A DNA stretch of 64,000 nucleotides from CAWGMT01 sp963823675 (GTDB taxonomy: Bacteria; Planctomycetota; Planctomycetia; Isosphaerales; Isosphaeraceae), in the NCBI GenBank assembly GCA_963823675.1, contig CAWGMT010000010.1:496001-560000 (forward strand), given 5' to 3'. The translations under genes were made by a program, and so were the position numbers. The notes beneath the pieces were generated by a model that did not search any database, was not told the origin of the DNA, and was given only the letters and a program-made list of their open reading frames with translations. Below, one piece after another: positions 8,173 to 17,071 of the stretch; the stretch's first letter is position 1, and each line of letters starts with the position of its first letter.

Positions 8173-9330
8173 ATGCGTAAGCCGCGCCTGATGACTCCCG
8201 GGCCAGCGATGGTCCCCGAGGATGTGCTCCTGGAGTTGGCCCGCCCCGTGATCCACCACCGGTCGGATGAGGCCAAGGAGGTGATCACGGAGGTCATCGC
8301 AGGGCTCAAGGAGGTCTTCGGGACCACGAACGACGTCTTGATCTTGACCGCCTCGGGAACCGGAGCGATGGAAGCGGCCGCGGTGAACACGGTGCATCCG
8401 GGCGGGAAGGCCCTTGTTCTCAACGCGGGGCATTTCGCAGCGCGGTGGGCCCATATCTGCAAGGCCTTCGGCATCAAATCGGTTTCACTGGAAACGGAGT
8501 GGGGCCAACCGGTCGATCCGGACCGCGTGGCGGAAGCCCTGGGCCAGCATCCCGACACGGTGTGCGTGATGGGAACCCTGAGCGAGACCTCGACGGGCAC
8601 GGGACATCCCGTCGAGGCGATCGGCCGCGTGGTTGCGCGGACACCCGCCGTCTTTGCCGTCGATGGCATCTCGGGCGTCGGCGCGATGGAATGCCGGACC
8701 GATGAGTGGGGAATCGACCTTCTCTGCGTTGGCTCCCAGAAGGCCCTCATGTTGCCTCCGGGGCTGGCGTTCGTGGCGGTCAGCCCCAAGGCGTGGGCCA
8801 AGATCGACAGCTTCGAGTCGCACAGCTTCTATTTCAACCTCAAAGCGGCTCGCAAGAAAATCAAGGAGTTCGACACGCCCTATACGCCAGCCCACACCTT
8901 GATCCTGGCTCTGCGCGCGTCGCTGCGCCGAATCAAGCAAGAGGGGATCGCGAACGTCCTCGCGCGCCATCGCCGGATGAGCGAGGCTTGCCAGGCTGGA
9001 ATCTCGGCACTCGGGCTCGAGCTGTATAGCGCGAGACCGGCCGAGGGATTGACGGCATTTCGCGTCCCCGAGGGTTTGAAGGACTCGCAGATCCGGAGCA
9101 CGATGTCCGAGCAATTCGGCATTTACACGGTCGGCGGACAGGACAAGCTCAAGGGCAAGATCATCCGGATCGGCCACATGGGCTATACCGATGAGATCGA
9201 TGTGATCGGCACGCTGGCGGCACTGGAAATGGCCCTGGCCGCCTTGGGGTACGACTTCGAGCCGGGCCGAGGCGTGACCGCGGCCCAGCAAGTGCTGATT
9301 GGCCAGAAGAACCCGGTCGCGGTCGGCTGA
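8173..9330 (+). CDS. Class V aminotransferase (serine/alanine-glyoxylate type)
   Basis: A 385-residue PLP enzyme of the alanine-glyoxylate/serine-pyruvate aminotransferase group. It starts MRKPRLMTPGPAMVPEDVL, the family's substrate-loop signature, and carries SGTGAMEAA (phosphate cup), SETSTGTGHPV, FAVDGISGVGAME and the Schiff-base Lys190 in VGSQKALMLPPG. A good ribosome site (GAGGAG) precedes the ATG. The gene is followed within 75 bases by serA. Because a class V aminotransferase commonly stands next to serA in organisms without a typical serC, it may serve as the phosphohydroxypyruvate aminotransferase, but glyoxylate/serine metabolism is equally possible. Confidence 0.88.
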   Translation: MRKPRLMTPGPAMVPEDVLLELARPVIHHRSDEAKEVITEVIAGLKEVFGTTNDVLILTASGTGAMEAAAVNTVHPGGKALVLNAGHFAARWAHICKAFGIKSVSLETEWGQPVDPDRVAEALGQHPDTVCVMGTLSETSTGTGHPVEAIGRVVARTPAVFAVDGISGVGAMECRTDEWGIDLLCVGSQKALMLPPGLAFVAVSPKAWAKIDSFESHSFYFNLKAARKKIKEFDTPYTPAHTLILALRASLRRIKQEGIANVLARHRRMSEACQAGISALGLELYSARPAEGLTAFRVPEGLKDSQIRSTMSEQFGIYTVGGQDKLKGKIIRIGHMGYTDEIDVIGTLAALEMALAALGYDFEPGRGVTAAQQVLIGQKNPVAVG

Positions 9331-9402
9331 TCGAGACATGGTTACGAGACATCGAAGCCATCGATAACGGCGTTTGATTTTTCCCGGAATCGCTGTGGCC
9401 AC

Positions 9403-11057
9403 ATGGAGCCTTCGATCGTGACGCGTCGCGTGCTGGTGACTGACAAATTGGCTGAAGAGGGGCTTGCCCGGCTCGCGCCAGGAGCCGGGGATCGAGGTCG
9501 TGGTCGATACCAAGCTGGCCCAGGATTCCGCACTGCTGCGCCAGGCACTCACCGAAGCCGACGGAATCGTCATCCGATCGGGCACCCAGTTGACGGCTCA
9601 GGTCCTGGAAGGCCAGTCGCGGCTCAAGGCGATCGTGCGCGCCGGCGTGGGCGTCGACAACATCGACGTCGCAGCGGCGACGCGCCGCGGCATCGTCGTG
9701 ATGAACACGCCAGGGGGCAACACGATTTCGACGGCCGAGCATACCATGGCTCTGCTTGCTTGCGCTGGCACGGAACGTGGCCAAGGCCAACGAGAGCCTG
9801 AAGGCCGGCAAGTGGGAGCGGACCAAGTTCACGGGCACGCAGCTCGAGGGCAAGACGCTGGGCGTGATCGGCCTGGGCCGGGTCGGCCTTGCGGTTGCGA
9901 AGCGGGCACAGGCCTTCGGCTTGACGGTCGTCGGCTTCGACCCGTTCCTGGCAGCCGACAAGGCGCTCGAGCACGGTGTCAGAGCGTCGCGCGGCTCGAC
10001 GATCTCTGGGGCCGTTGCGACTTCATCTCGTTGCACACGCCTCTGACGGCCGAGACGCGCAACCTCATCGGCGCCCGCGAGCTGGCACTGATGAAACCGA
10101 CGGTACGGCTCATCAACTGCGCCCGCGGCGGCCTGATCGACGAGGCCGCCCTCAAGGAGGCGCTCGACTCGGGCAAGGTCGCCGGTGCGGCGATTGACGT
10201 CTTCGAGCCGGAGCCGCCTCCCGCCGATCATCCCCTGCTCCGTCATCCCCAGGTCCTGGTAACGCCTCACCTGGGGGCCTCGACCGAGGAAGCGCAGGTC
10301 TCCGTCGCCATCGAGGCGGCCCGGCTGCTGTGCGATTTCCTGACGCGGGGCCAGGTACGGTTCTCCGTGAACATGCCAACGCTGGATCGGGCCGAGATCG
10401 AGGACGTGCGGCTCTATCTCGATCTGGCCTGGCGTCTGGGCATGCTCCATGCCCAGATGGATCGGGGAACGCTCAAGAACGCCAAGCTCACCTATCGGGG
10501 CGAGGTCGCCCACAAGAACACCAAGCTCATCACGGCCAGCTTCGCCGCCGGGTTGATGGCAGCAGCACTCGAGGAGCAGGTCAACCTGGTGAATGCCATG
10601 GCTCTGGCCCGCGAGCGCGGAATCGAGATCGAAGAGAGCAGCCGCCGAGGCACCGGGCGACTTCGGCACGTTGGTCCAGACCCAGGTCACCACCGAGCGG
10701 AAGACCTACCTCGCGACCGGCACCTTGTTTGGCAAGCAGTTTCTCCGCCTCGTCCGGCTAGGCTCCTACCTGCTCGACGCTCACATCGATGGAACACTGC
10801 TGATCTTCACGCACAAGGACCGGCCCGGCCTGATCGGCTTCATCGGCCGGACGCTCGGCGACGAAGGGGTCAATATCGCCCAGATGAATGTCGGCCGCGA
10901 GGAGCAAGGCGGCGAGGCCATCGGCGTCGTCAACCTCGACAGCGTCCCCTCCGCGCAGGCCCTCGAAACCGTCCGCCAGCATCCCGACATCCTCAGCCTG
11001 AGCGTGATCAAGCTGCCGCCGCTGGGCGCGGTTCCGGCCTGGCTGGGGTCGTGGTAA
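9403..11057 (+). CDS. serA: D-3-phosphoglycerate dehydrogenase, interrupted by four frameshifts
   Basis: First enzyme of serine synthesis, oxidising 3-phosphoglycerate with NAD+. The protein is readable only by switching frame four times, near 9478, 9758, 9985 and 10640. Restored in order are the N-terminal segment RVLVTDKLAEEGL, the substrate domain (VRAGVGVDNIDVAAATRRG), the Rossmann motif GVIGLGRVGLAVAKRA, the catalytic region LINCARGGLIDEAAL with the later His in TPHLGAST, an intervening ASB domain, and a C-terminal ACT domain (DRPGLIGFIGRTLGDEGVNIAQM). Corrected length is about 550 residues, right for the long SerA form. Three shifts look like one extra base and one like a missing base, in short GC or CTT repeats. 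I judge these as sequence errors because all domains remain well conserved. Confidence 0.88.
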
Positions 11058-11243
11058 CTCGGCCCGCGCAGTTTTCGTGACCAGGCTGGACAGTGCTTTC
11101 GATGCGGCCCAGAATGAGAGGAGGGCTTGCGCGTAGTGCCGCGGCCCGGAAGCGGATCTTGCCATGAGAAATTACTTGAGTTACGCCTTGACGGATCGGG
11201 AAATCGCCAGGGAGCTGGTCGGAAACGTCGCCTGGAATCGGGC

Positions 11244-11639
11244 TTACGGCGCTTTCGTAGAGCGCACACCGAGCTGCGTGAACGCCCACACGAAGAGCAA
11301 CCCCATCACGAGGTCGATCACGGCGAATGGCTTCCAGAGCCCCGGGATGCCTTCCGCGTTCCAGTACCGAAACGTGACACCGCAATAGGCCGCTTTCAGC
11401 ATGATGCCGTACGGAATCAGCTTGCAGTTCTCGATCGGCTTCGCCGCGATCGCGGCGAACATCGTGCCGAAGATGACCAGGAGCGCCGCGGGGAACTGGA
11501 CGTAGGCCCAATGGTTGGGCGGAGTGACCGCCGCGAGGCGAAACACCCAGGCCGGCGCGATCAGGAAAGCGGCCCCAATCACTCCGTCGTACAGAGCCGC
11601 GATGAGGAACAGTGCCTTGATCAAGCTCGCTGTGTTCAT
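11244..11639 (-). CDS. Small integral membrane protein in radical SAM operon
   Basis: A 131-residue protein with about four hydrophobic helices (LIKALFLIAALYDGVIGAAF, VQFPAALLVIFGTMFAAIAA, YGIMLKAAYCGVTF, FAVIDLVMGLLFVWAFTQLG). I cannot assign a named family; it has the general look of small DoxX-like or DUF membrane proteins. The start at 11639 is fixed by an ATGA overlap with the stop of the radical SAM gene upstream, so translation of the two is probably coupled. The frame continues upstream only as a shadow of that gene. It is the last gene of a three-gene minus-strand operon. Confidence 0.7.
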   Translation of the reverse strand: MNTASLIKALFLIAALYDGVIGAAFLIAPAWVFRLAAVTPPNHWAYVQFPAALLVIFGTMFAAIAAKPIENCKLIPYGIMLKAAYCGVTFRYWNAEGIPGLWKPFAVIDLVMGLLFVWAFTQLGVRSTKAP

Positions 11640-12964
11640 GAGCGCGCCTCCTCGCTGCGCGCGAAGGCGTCGCGGTAGGTCTTCTCGAAACTGGCGCGAC
11701 GCCGCTCGGTCGATTCTTGACTGTAGAGTCGCACACCGAGCTCGCGAAATCCACACCTCAGCTCCTCCGAAGACATGAGCTGCGGCCGGAAGTTGACGTC
11801 AAAGAGAGTACAGGTTTCCCAGGCATCATCGCGGAGCAGCCGTCCTTCTCGCTTCAGGCGCGAGTAGAGCGGCGTTCCGGGGAACGGCGTCTGGACCGTG
11901 ATCTGAACGTCAAACAGCTCTGTCTCCGTGGCGAATTCCAGAACCTTGTCGAAAATCTCCGGTCCATGGCCGTCGAGACCAATGATGAAGCACCCATTGA
12001 CTCGAATTCCAAATGACTGGATGCGACGCACGGCCTCCTTGGATTCTCGCCAGCGTTTGAGCTTCCAGTCGCTCTTCAGCTCCAGCCCCCGTAGGCCCCA
12101 CTCGCCAGGGCTCTCGAAACCGATGAGCACCTCGGCGCAGCCGCTCTCCTTCATGAGCCGGAGCAGGTCGTCGTCCTCGTGGACCGACAGGTCGGTCTCG
12201 GCAAACCAGCGGATCTTTCGTTTCGTCAACTCGGGGAGAAGCTCTCTCCAGTAACGATGGTTCACGAACGCGTTGTCGTCCGCGAACTCGATGAACGGAC
12301 GTCTCCACAACGTCTTGATGCGATCGATCTCGCTGAGCACGCGTTCGACCGGCTTTTGTTTGTAATGAGGCGTCAGCAGAATGGAGCTGGCGCAAAACTC
12401 GCAACGAAACGGACACCCCCGGCTCGTCTGCACAATCAGCCGGTTGTACCTCTCAGGCTCGAGCAGGTTGAAAGCCGGCATCGGCGCGTCCTCGAGGGAG
12501 AAATCGCCCCGGCCGCGGTACGTGTCTTTGAGCTCGCGACGCTCGGCATCCTTCAACACGTCGGGCCAGACCGATTCTCCCTCGCCGATGATCACGGCAT
12601 CGGCGTGCCGGCCGGCTTCCTCGGGCAGCGCGGTGACATGCAGACCTCCCAGCACGACCGGCACGCCCAGATCGCGATAACGATCCGCCAGCTCATAGGC
12701 CTCTTTGATCTGGGCGCTCAGACTCGATATCCCCACGAGATCGAACCGGTCGGGAAGCCGGTCGAGCTCACGAATATCCTTGACCTCGAGGTACTCGCAA
12801 CGGTGGTGCGACGGCACCATGCCTGCGAGCGTGAGCAATCCCAGACTGGGTAAAGATGCGATCGTCCGGCCCCTCTCCATGAAGCCCGGCAAGGTCATTC
12901 CCACTCGCACCAAATCGGGATCACAGACCCGCATACCGCTCATTGCGATCAAGCCGATTCTCAT
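11636..12964 (-). CDS. B12-binding-domain radical SAM enzyme
   Basis: A 442-residue class B radical SAM protein. Residues 1-150 are a cobalamin-binding Rossmann-like domain (LVGISSLSAQIKEAYELADRYRDLGVPVVLGGLHVTALPEEA). The radical SAM core follows with the cluster motif CPFRCEFC (Cys184, Cys188, Cys191) and the SAM-contacting GFES strand. The C-terminal ~100 residues (TPFPGTPLYSRLKREGRL) are typical of the hopanoid- or lipid-modifying relatives, but the substrate cannot be told from sequence. The gene overlaps both neighbours by 4 bases (ATGA junctions), so it is the centre of a tightly coupled operon with two small membrane proteins. A membrane lipid substrate is therefore an attractive guess, no more. 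Confidence 0.88.
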   Translation of the reverse strand: MRIGLIAMSGMRVCDPDLVRVGMTLPGFMERGRTIASLPSLGLLTLAGMVPSHHRCEYLEVKDIRELDRLPDRFDLVGISSLSAQIKEAYELADRYRDLGVPVVLGGLHVTALPEEAGRHADAVIIGEGESVWPDVLKDAERRELKDTYRGRGDFSLEDAPMPAFNLLEPERYNRLIVQTSRGCPFRCEFCASSILLTPHYKQKPVERVLSEIDRIKTLWRRPFIEFADDNAFVNHRYWRELLPELTKRKIRWFAETDLSVHEDDDLLRLMKESGCAEVLIGFESPGEWGLRGLELKSDWKLKRWRESKEAVRRIQSFGIRVNGCFIIGLDGHGPEIFDKVLEFATETELFDVQITVQTPFPGTPLYSRLKREGRLLRDDAWETCTLFDVNFRPQLMSSEELRCGFRELGVRLYSQESTERRRASFEKTYRDAFARSEEARS

Positions 12965-13341
12965 GGTATCAGTCCTCTGATGAGGAGTTCAGCCGTCGCG
13001 AGCACCAAGCTCACAACCGGGATAAAGAAGAGGTAGCGAAAGGACTCGCGCCAGGCAGAAAGAAAACAGATCGTGGGCATCGCCACGGCTCCGACCAGGA
13101 AAGCGATCGACGACACCCACGGCAGTTCTTCCAGTCGAAGGTGTTCCACCGAGAAGACGAATGCAAGATTCAAGAAGCCCGTTCCAAAGAACGAGACGTG
13201 CCCGAGCCGGATCATGCGGCGGCGCCACGATGCATATCCACCCAGCCAGTCCTCTCGGTGGAAGAAGAGCCCAAGAATGGTGCCAACGCCAAGACCAGTC
13301 AGGATTGCGATCCACCCTGCCTGGTAGTTAATCTCGGGCAC
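12961..13341 (-). CDS. Small four-helix membrane protein, first gene of radical SAM operon
   Basis: A 126-residue protein with four predicted transmembrane helices (AGWIAILTGLGVGTILGLFF, FFGTGFLNLAFVFSVE, SSIAFLVGAVAMPTICFLSA, FFIPVVSLVLATAELLI) and a basic loop WRRRMIRLGH between the first two. I do not recognise the family. Its stop overlaps the radical SAM start (ATGA), so the proteins are probably made together. A ribosome site (AGGAGG) lies shortly upstream of the ATG. The small conserved-looking His/Arg/Trp loop may bind a cofactor, but nothing proves this. Confidence 0.7.
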   Translation of the reverse strand: MPEINYQAGWIAILTGLGVGTILGLFFHREDWLGGYASWRRRMIRLGHVSFFGTGFLNLAFVFSVEHLRLEELPWVSSIAFLVGAVAMPTICFLSAWRESFRYLFFIPVVSLVLATAELLIRGLIP

Positions 13342-13541
13342 CGTATTCCTCCTACTAACTCATGGCGAAATGCGGTTGCGCTGCGCCAGGTGTGGACGTA
13401 GTTTCACTCAAAGTCAGTCGAGGGTCAACGTCGGCCTCCGGGAGCCGATCGGACAAACCCTCTTTCCCCGCGGCCGAGTGTAAGAAAACCGCCGCCACCG
13501 ACGACTGAGTCAATAGATCGTTCGAGCCGCCGGAGAAGCTC

Positions 13542-14108
13542 ATGCCAGACTGGCAGGAACTCATGGAGCGGGAGGGAAAGGCGGTCTGGCAGACGGCCTA
13601 CCGACTGCTCGGCAACCGAGCCGACGCCGATGAGTGCTTTCAGGAAGCATTCCTCGCCGCAGTTGAAGTCTCGCGTCGCGAGGAGGTCCAGCACTGGGGC
13701 GCGTTGCTCCGGCGCCTGGCCGCTGTCCGCGCCATGGACCGCCTGCGCCAGCGATACCGGCACCGCACGGGTCTGCAGGCGGCTAACTGGGACGCTCTGC
13801 CTGGCCCCGCTCGATCACCCTCCGAGGTCGCGGAGGATTCCGAGCTGGGCGAACGGCTTCGAGCGGCCCTCGCCTGCTTGCCATCGAAGCAGGCTGAAGT
13901 CTTCTGCCTCCACCACCTGGAAGACTGGAGCTATCAGGAAACGGCTTCACACCTGGCGATTTCCGTTGACGCCGTTGGCGTGCTCCTGCACCGAGCTCGG
14001 CACCGGCTCCGTGAACTGCTCGACTCGTTTGCCGACGTCCCCCGACCCGCAAGACACGCGCCCGTTCCGAGCTCGGATCCGACCAGCCTTCCCGAGGAGT
14101 CGAAATGA
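13542..14108 (+). CDS. ECF-type RNA polymerase sigma factor
   Basis: A 188-residue sigma-70 family protein of the extracytoplasmic-function type. Region 2 is seen in QTAYRLLGNRADADECFQEAFLAAVEV and region 4 in CLPSKQAEVFCLHHLEDWSYQETASHL through HRARHRLRELL, the helix-turn-helix that reads the -35 element. There is no extended C-terminal domain. Its stop overlaps the start of the next gene (ATGA), a membrane-anchored protein that is probably its regulator. The ATG at 13542 has a GGAG 8-10 bases upstream. Confidence 0.88.
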   Translation: MPDWQELMEREGKAVWQTAYRLLGNRADADECFQEAFLAAVEVSRREEVQHWGALLRRLAAVRAMDRLRQRYRHRTGLQAANWDALPGPARSPSEVAEDSELGERLRAALACLPSKQAEVFCLHHLEDWSYQETASHLAISVDAVGVLLHRARHRLRELLDSFADVPRPARHAPVPSSDPTSLPEESK

Positions 14109-15310
14109 GCGCGAAACCTCCACTCCCCTCCCCCGATGACCCGATCGATCGTGCGGCCGAGGCCATCCGGCGCGCCCCCATTCCGGAAGGACCGTCTGAG
14201 CAGACCACCGCCCGGACGCTCGCTGCCTTACGTGCGGCAGACGACGCCCCGGCCATCGTTCCTTTGAAAAGGAGAAGAGTCATGTTGTCGATCTTGAAAG
14301 CCGCGGGCGCGATTCTGGCATCCGCCGGCGGTTTACTCTACCTCGTCAGTTACCCACCGGCATCGGCGACGACCGAGTTCACCGAAGTGGCGCGGAAGCT
14401 GCAAGACGCTCACACTCTCAGCTTTCGCCAGATCATGACGATAACCGGCCAGGATGCCCAGACCGCCCAGATCTCGTACAAGGTACCAGGGCTACTCCGA
14501 TCTGAAGCCGTGCCGGCTGGCGGACAAGTCGCCATCGTGGACGTGCCCCATGGAAAAAGCTTGATCCTAAATCCGGCTGATAAGTCCGCGCTACTGCTCG
14601 AGGAACCGCTAGCCCAAGGTCGCCCACGCAAGCTCGATCCGGCCGCGTCGATGATCGAAGACATGCGCCGGCTCGCGCAGAAGGATGGCGAGCCCGTGGG
14701 CGAGAAGGTCATCGGCGATGTCCATGCGAGGGGCTTTCACGTGAAAGAACAAGGGCAAGACATGACCGTCTGGATCGATCCAGAGAAACGGCTCCCGCTC
14801 TTGGTCGAAGTCAAGGGCCGCGTTGCGGGCCTGGAGTTTCACATGACTCTCGCCGACATCCGGCTCGATCCGAAACTTGACGAAAGCCTCTTCGTGCTCG
14901 ATCCACCGGCGGGTTATGCCCTTCGCAAAATGGGAGCGAAGCTCGTGATGACGGCGGAAGAGGCCGTGGTGCGCTTGCTCCGGACCTACGCCGAGATTTC
15001 CGGTGGAAGCTTTCCGTCCCGCATCGACGATTTCAACTCGCTCAGGCAGGTACTCTCCAGAGAGAAAATCACAAAGATTCCCGAAGCCGATCGCTACGAG
15101 CTTGCCTCTGCGACAGCGTTCATTGTGGGGTTCACGCAACCGACCAAGGACCACTACGGCTACAAGGCCGACGGTATCAAGCTCGGTGACGCCAAGTCGA
15201 TCATCTTCTGGTACAAGCCCGACGGAAAGACCACATACCGCGTGGTCTACGGCGACCTGCACTTCGGGGACGTCGCGGCTGACAAGCTCCCCGAGAAGCC
15301 TAAGTTCTGA
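14105..15310 (+). CDS. Membrane-anchored LolA-like protein, probable partner of the ECF sigma factor
   Basis: A 401-residue protein. Residues 1-58 are cytoplasmic and Pro/Arg-rich (DPIDRAAEAIRRAPIPEGPSEQTTARTLAAL), resembling the short sigma-binding heads of planctomycete anti-sigma-like proteins. Residues ~60-85 form one membrane helix (LKAAGAILASAGGLLYLVSY). The rest is exported and begins like an outer-membrane lipoprotein-sorting (LolA/RseB-like) domain: FTEVARKLQDAHTLSF, then KSLILNPADKSALLL and MTVWIDPEKRLPLLVEV. The ATGA overlap with the sigma gene indicates coupled translation. An anti-sigma or envelope-sensing role is inference from topology and context. No zinc-binding HxxxCxxC is present. 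Confidence 0.7.
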   Translation: MSAKPPLPSPDDPIDRAAEAIRRAPIPEGPSEQTTARTLAALRAADDAPAIVPLKRRRVMLSILKAAGAILASAGGLLYLVSYPPASATTEFTEVARKLQDAHTLSFRQIMTITGQDAQTAQISYKVPGLLRSEAVPAGGQVAIVDVPHGKSLILNPADKSALLLEEPLAQGRPRKLDPAASMIEDMRRLAQKDGEPVGEKVIGDVHARGFHVKEQGQDMTVWIDPEKRLPLLVEVKGRVAGLEFHMTLADIRLDPKLDESLFVLDPPAGYALRKMGAKLVMTAEEAVVRLLRTYAEISGGSFPSRIDDFNSLRQVLSREKITKIPEADRYELASATAFIVGFTQPTKDHYGYKADGIKLGDAKSIIFWYKPDGKTTYRVVYGDLHFGDVAADKLPEKPKF

Positions 15311-15329
15311 TCTCGCTGGAATTCGTCGA

Positions 15330-15391
15330 CCAAGGAGCACCGGACGGGAGGCCGGGCGTCGCCCTCGTGCCCTTCCCGGCCGGTGCCTTGG
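15330..15391. terminator. Long hairpin between convergent genes
   Basis: The arms CCAAGGAGCACCGGACGGGA and TCCCGGCCGGTGCCTTGG pair almost completely around a GC-rich loop. It lies between the stop codons of the LolA-like gene (plus) and the aldehyde dehydrogenase gene (minus), where a bidirectional terminator is expected. There is no T-run on either side. Confidence 0.55.
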
Positions 15392-15418
15392 ATCCTGACG
15401 TGCGTCGATCACTCGAAT

Positions 15419-16894
15419 TCAATCGAGCGCGACGGTGACTGTCTTGAGCTCGGTGTAGTTATCGAGCGACTTCTCGCCGAGTTCTCTCCCGATGCCGCTG
15501 GTCTTGAACCCGCCGAAGGGCGCCGCGGCGTCGAAGACGTCGTAGCAATTGATCCAGACCGTCCCTGCGCGGATGCGGTCGGCAACGGCGTGGGCTTTCT
15601 TGAGATCGCGGGTCCAGACTGCCGCGGCCAGGCCGTAGTCGGTCGTGTTGGCCCGCTCGATCACCTCGTCGATTTCCTTGAACCTGAGCACCTGCATCAC
15701 CGGTCCAAAGATCTCCTCCCTGGCGATCGCCATGTTGTCCTTGACCTCGGCAAAGACCGTGGGCTTGATGAAATAGCCCCGAGACCCAAACCGCTCGCCG
15801 CCGGTTACGCACCGCGCGCCCTGCTCTTTGCCCGACTTGATGTAGCCGAGCACCTTGTCGAACTGAGTCTTGTCGACCTGCGGGCCCTGCTCGGTCTTGG
15901 CATCAAACGGATCGCCGAGCTGGCGCTTTTCGCTGGCGGTGGCGAGTCGTTCAACCATCGCGTCGTAAACCTTGTCTTGAACCAGCAGCCGGCTGCCAGC
16001 ACAGCAGCATTGGCCCTGGTTCAGAAAAAGGCCGAGCATCGCCCCGTTGACCGCCGCGTCGAGATCGGCATCCGCGAAGACGATGTTAGGGCTCTTGCCC
16101 CCAAGCTCGAGCGTGACCCGCTTGAGCGTACCGGCAGCGTTCTGCATGATGATCCGGCCGATCTCGGTCAACCCGGTAAAGGCGATCTTATCAACGCCGC
16201 GGTGCTTGACCAGCGCATCGCCGGCCGTCTCCCCATAGCCGGGAACGATATTGATCACGCCCGCGGGAAATCCAGCTTCCAGGGCGAGCTGACCCAGGCG
16301 CAGGGCGGTCAGCGGGGTTTGCTCGGCCGGCTTGAGGACGACGGTGCACCCCGCCGCCAGTGCCGGGCCCCACTTCCACGCGACCATCAACATCGGAAAG
16401 TTCCAGGGGATGATCTGCCCGACAACACCGACCGGCTCGCGCTTGGTGTAACAGAAATACCGGCCGCGCACCGGGATTGTCTGGCCGTGAATCTTGTCGG
16501 CCCAGCCGGCATAATAGCGGAAGCAGTCGATCACGAGCGGCAAATCGGCGCTCTTGCTCTCACCGATCGGCTTGCCGTTATCCAGCGTTTCGAGCTCGGC
16601 GAGTTCGTCCGTATGCGACTCGATCACGTCGGCGAGCTTGTTCAGGAGCCGTCCCCGATCGCGCGCGTCCATGGTGCGCCAGGGCCCGGAATCAAACGCC
16701 TTGCGCGCAGCCTTCACCGCCAGATCGATATCGGCCGCATCCCCTTCGGCCACCTGGGTGATCACCTCCTCCGTAGCGGGGTTGATTGTGTCAAACGTCT
16801 TGCCGCTCTGGCTGTCGCGCCACTTGCCATCGATCAGCATCTTGGTCTGGTACGTGGTACCGACCTTGCGGCGCGCCTTGGTTGCCGTGGCCAT
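15419..16894 (-). CDS. NAD(P)+-dependent aldehyde dehydrogenase
   Basis: A 491-residue class 1/2-type aldehyde dehydrogenase, close in layout to retinal/betaine/ALDH2 enzymes. Visible are the cofactor segment PWNFPMLMVAWKWGPALAAG, the Rossmann turn FTGLTEIG, the general base Glu263 in LELGGKSPN and the nucleophile Cys297 in the triple NQGQCCCAGSR, plus the C-terminal FGGFKTSGIGRELG. Length equals the family norm. The substrate cannot be set from sequence; acetaldehyde and other aliphatic aldehydes are likely. An in-frame ATG with AGGGAG upstream supports the chosen start. It is convergent with the sigma-factor operon. Confidence 0.92.
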   Translation of the reverse strand: MATATKARRKVGTTYQTKMLIDGKWRDSQSGKTFDTINPATEEVITQVAEGDAADIDLAVKAARKAFDSGPWRTMDARDRGRLLNKLADVIESHTDELAELETLDNGKPIGESKSADLPLVIDCFRYYAGWADKIHGQTIPVRGRYFCYTKREPVGVVGQIIPWNFPMLMVAWKWGPALAAGCTVVLKPAEQTPLTALRLGQLALEAGFPAGVINIVPGYGETAGDALVKHRGVDKIAFTGLTEIGRIIMQNAAGTLKRVTLELGGKSPNIVFADADLDAAVNGAMLGLFLNQGQCCCAGSRLLVQDKVYDAMVERLATASEKRQLGDPFDAKTEQGPQVDKTQFDKVLGYIKSGKEQGARCVTGGERFGSRGYFIKPTVFAEVKDNMAIAREEIFGPVMQVLRFKEIDEVIERANTTDYGLAAAVWTRDLKKAHAVADRIRAGTVWINCYDVFDAAAPFGGFKTSGIGRELGEKSLDNYTELKTVTVALD

Positions 16895-17071
16895 GAGTTG
16901 TTCTCCCTGACAAAGAACCGAGCGATCCTCGCGGGGGTCGAATCCTTTCCTCGAACCACTGGCGTCATCTTAATGATCGAACAGCGAGCAACTCAAGCGC
17001 GGCAGAGTTTCCTGCCCGGACTACAATCCGTCACCTGCCTTCGCAAACACCCGATTCGCCCCAGACTCCCA

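Noticed and set aside
9161..10693. A 510-residue minus-strand reading frame opposite serA
   Set aside because: Long antisense frames are common in GC-rich coding DNA; its translation has no family features, while the plus strand is clearly serA.
9403..11057. serA as a true pseudogene
   Set aside because: All domains remain well conserved on both sides of each shift, and similar shifts occur in many other core genes of the window.
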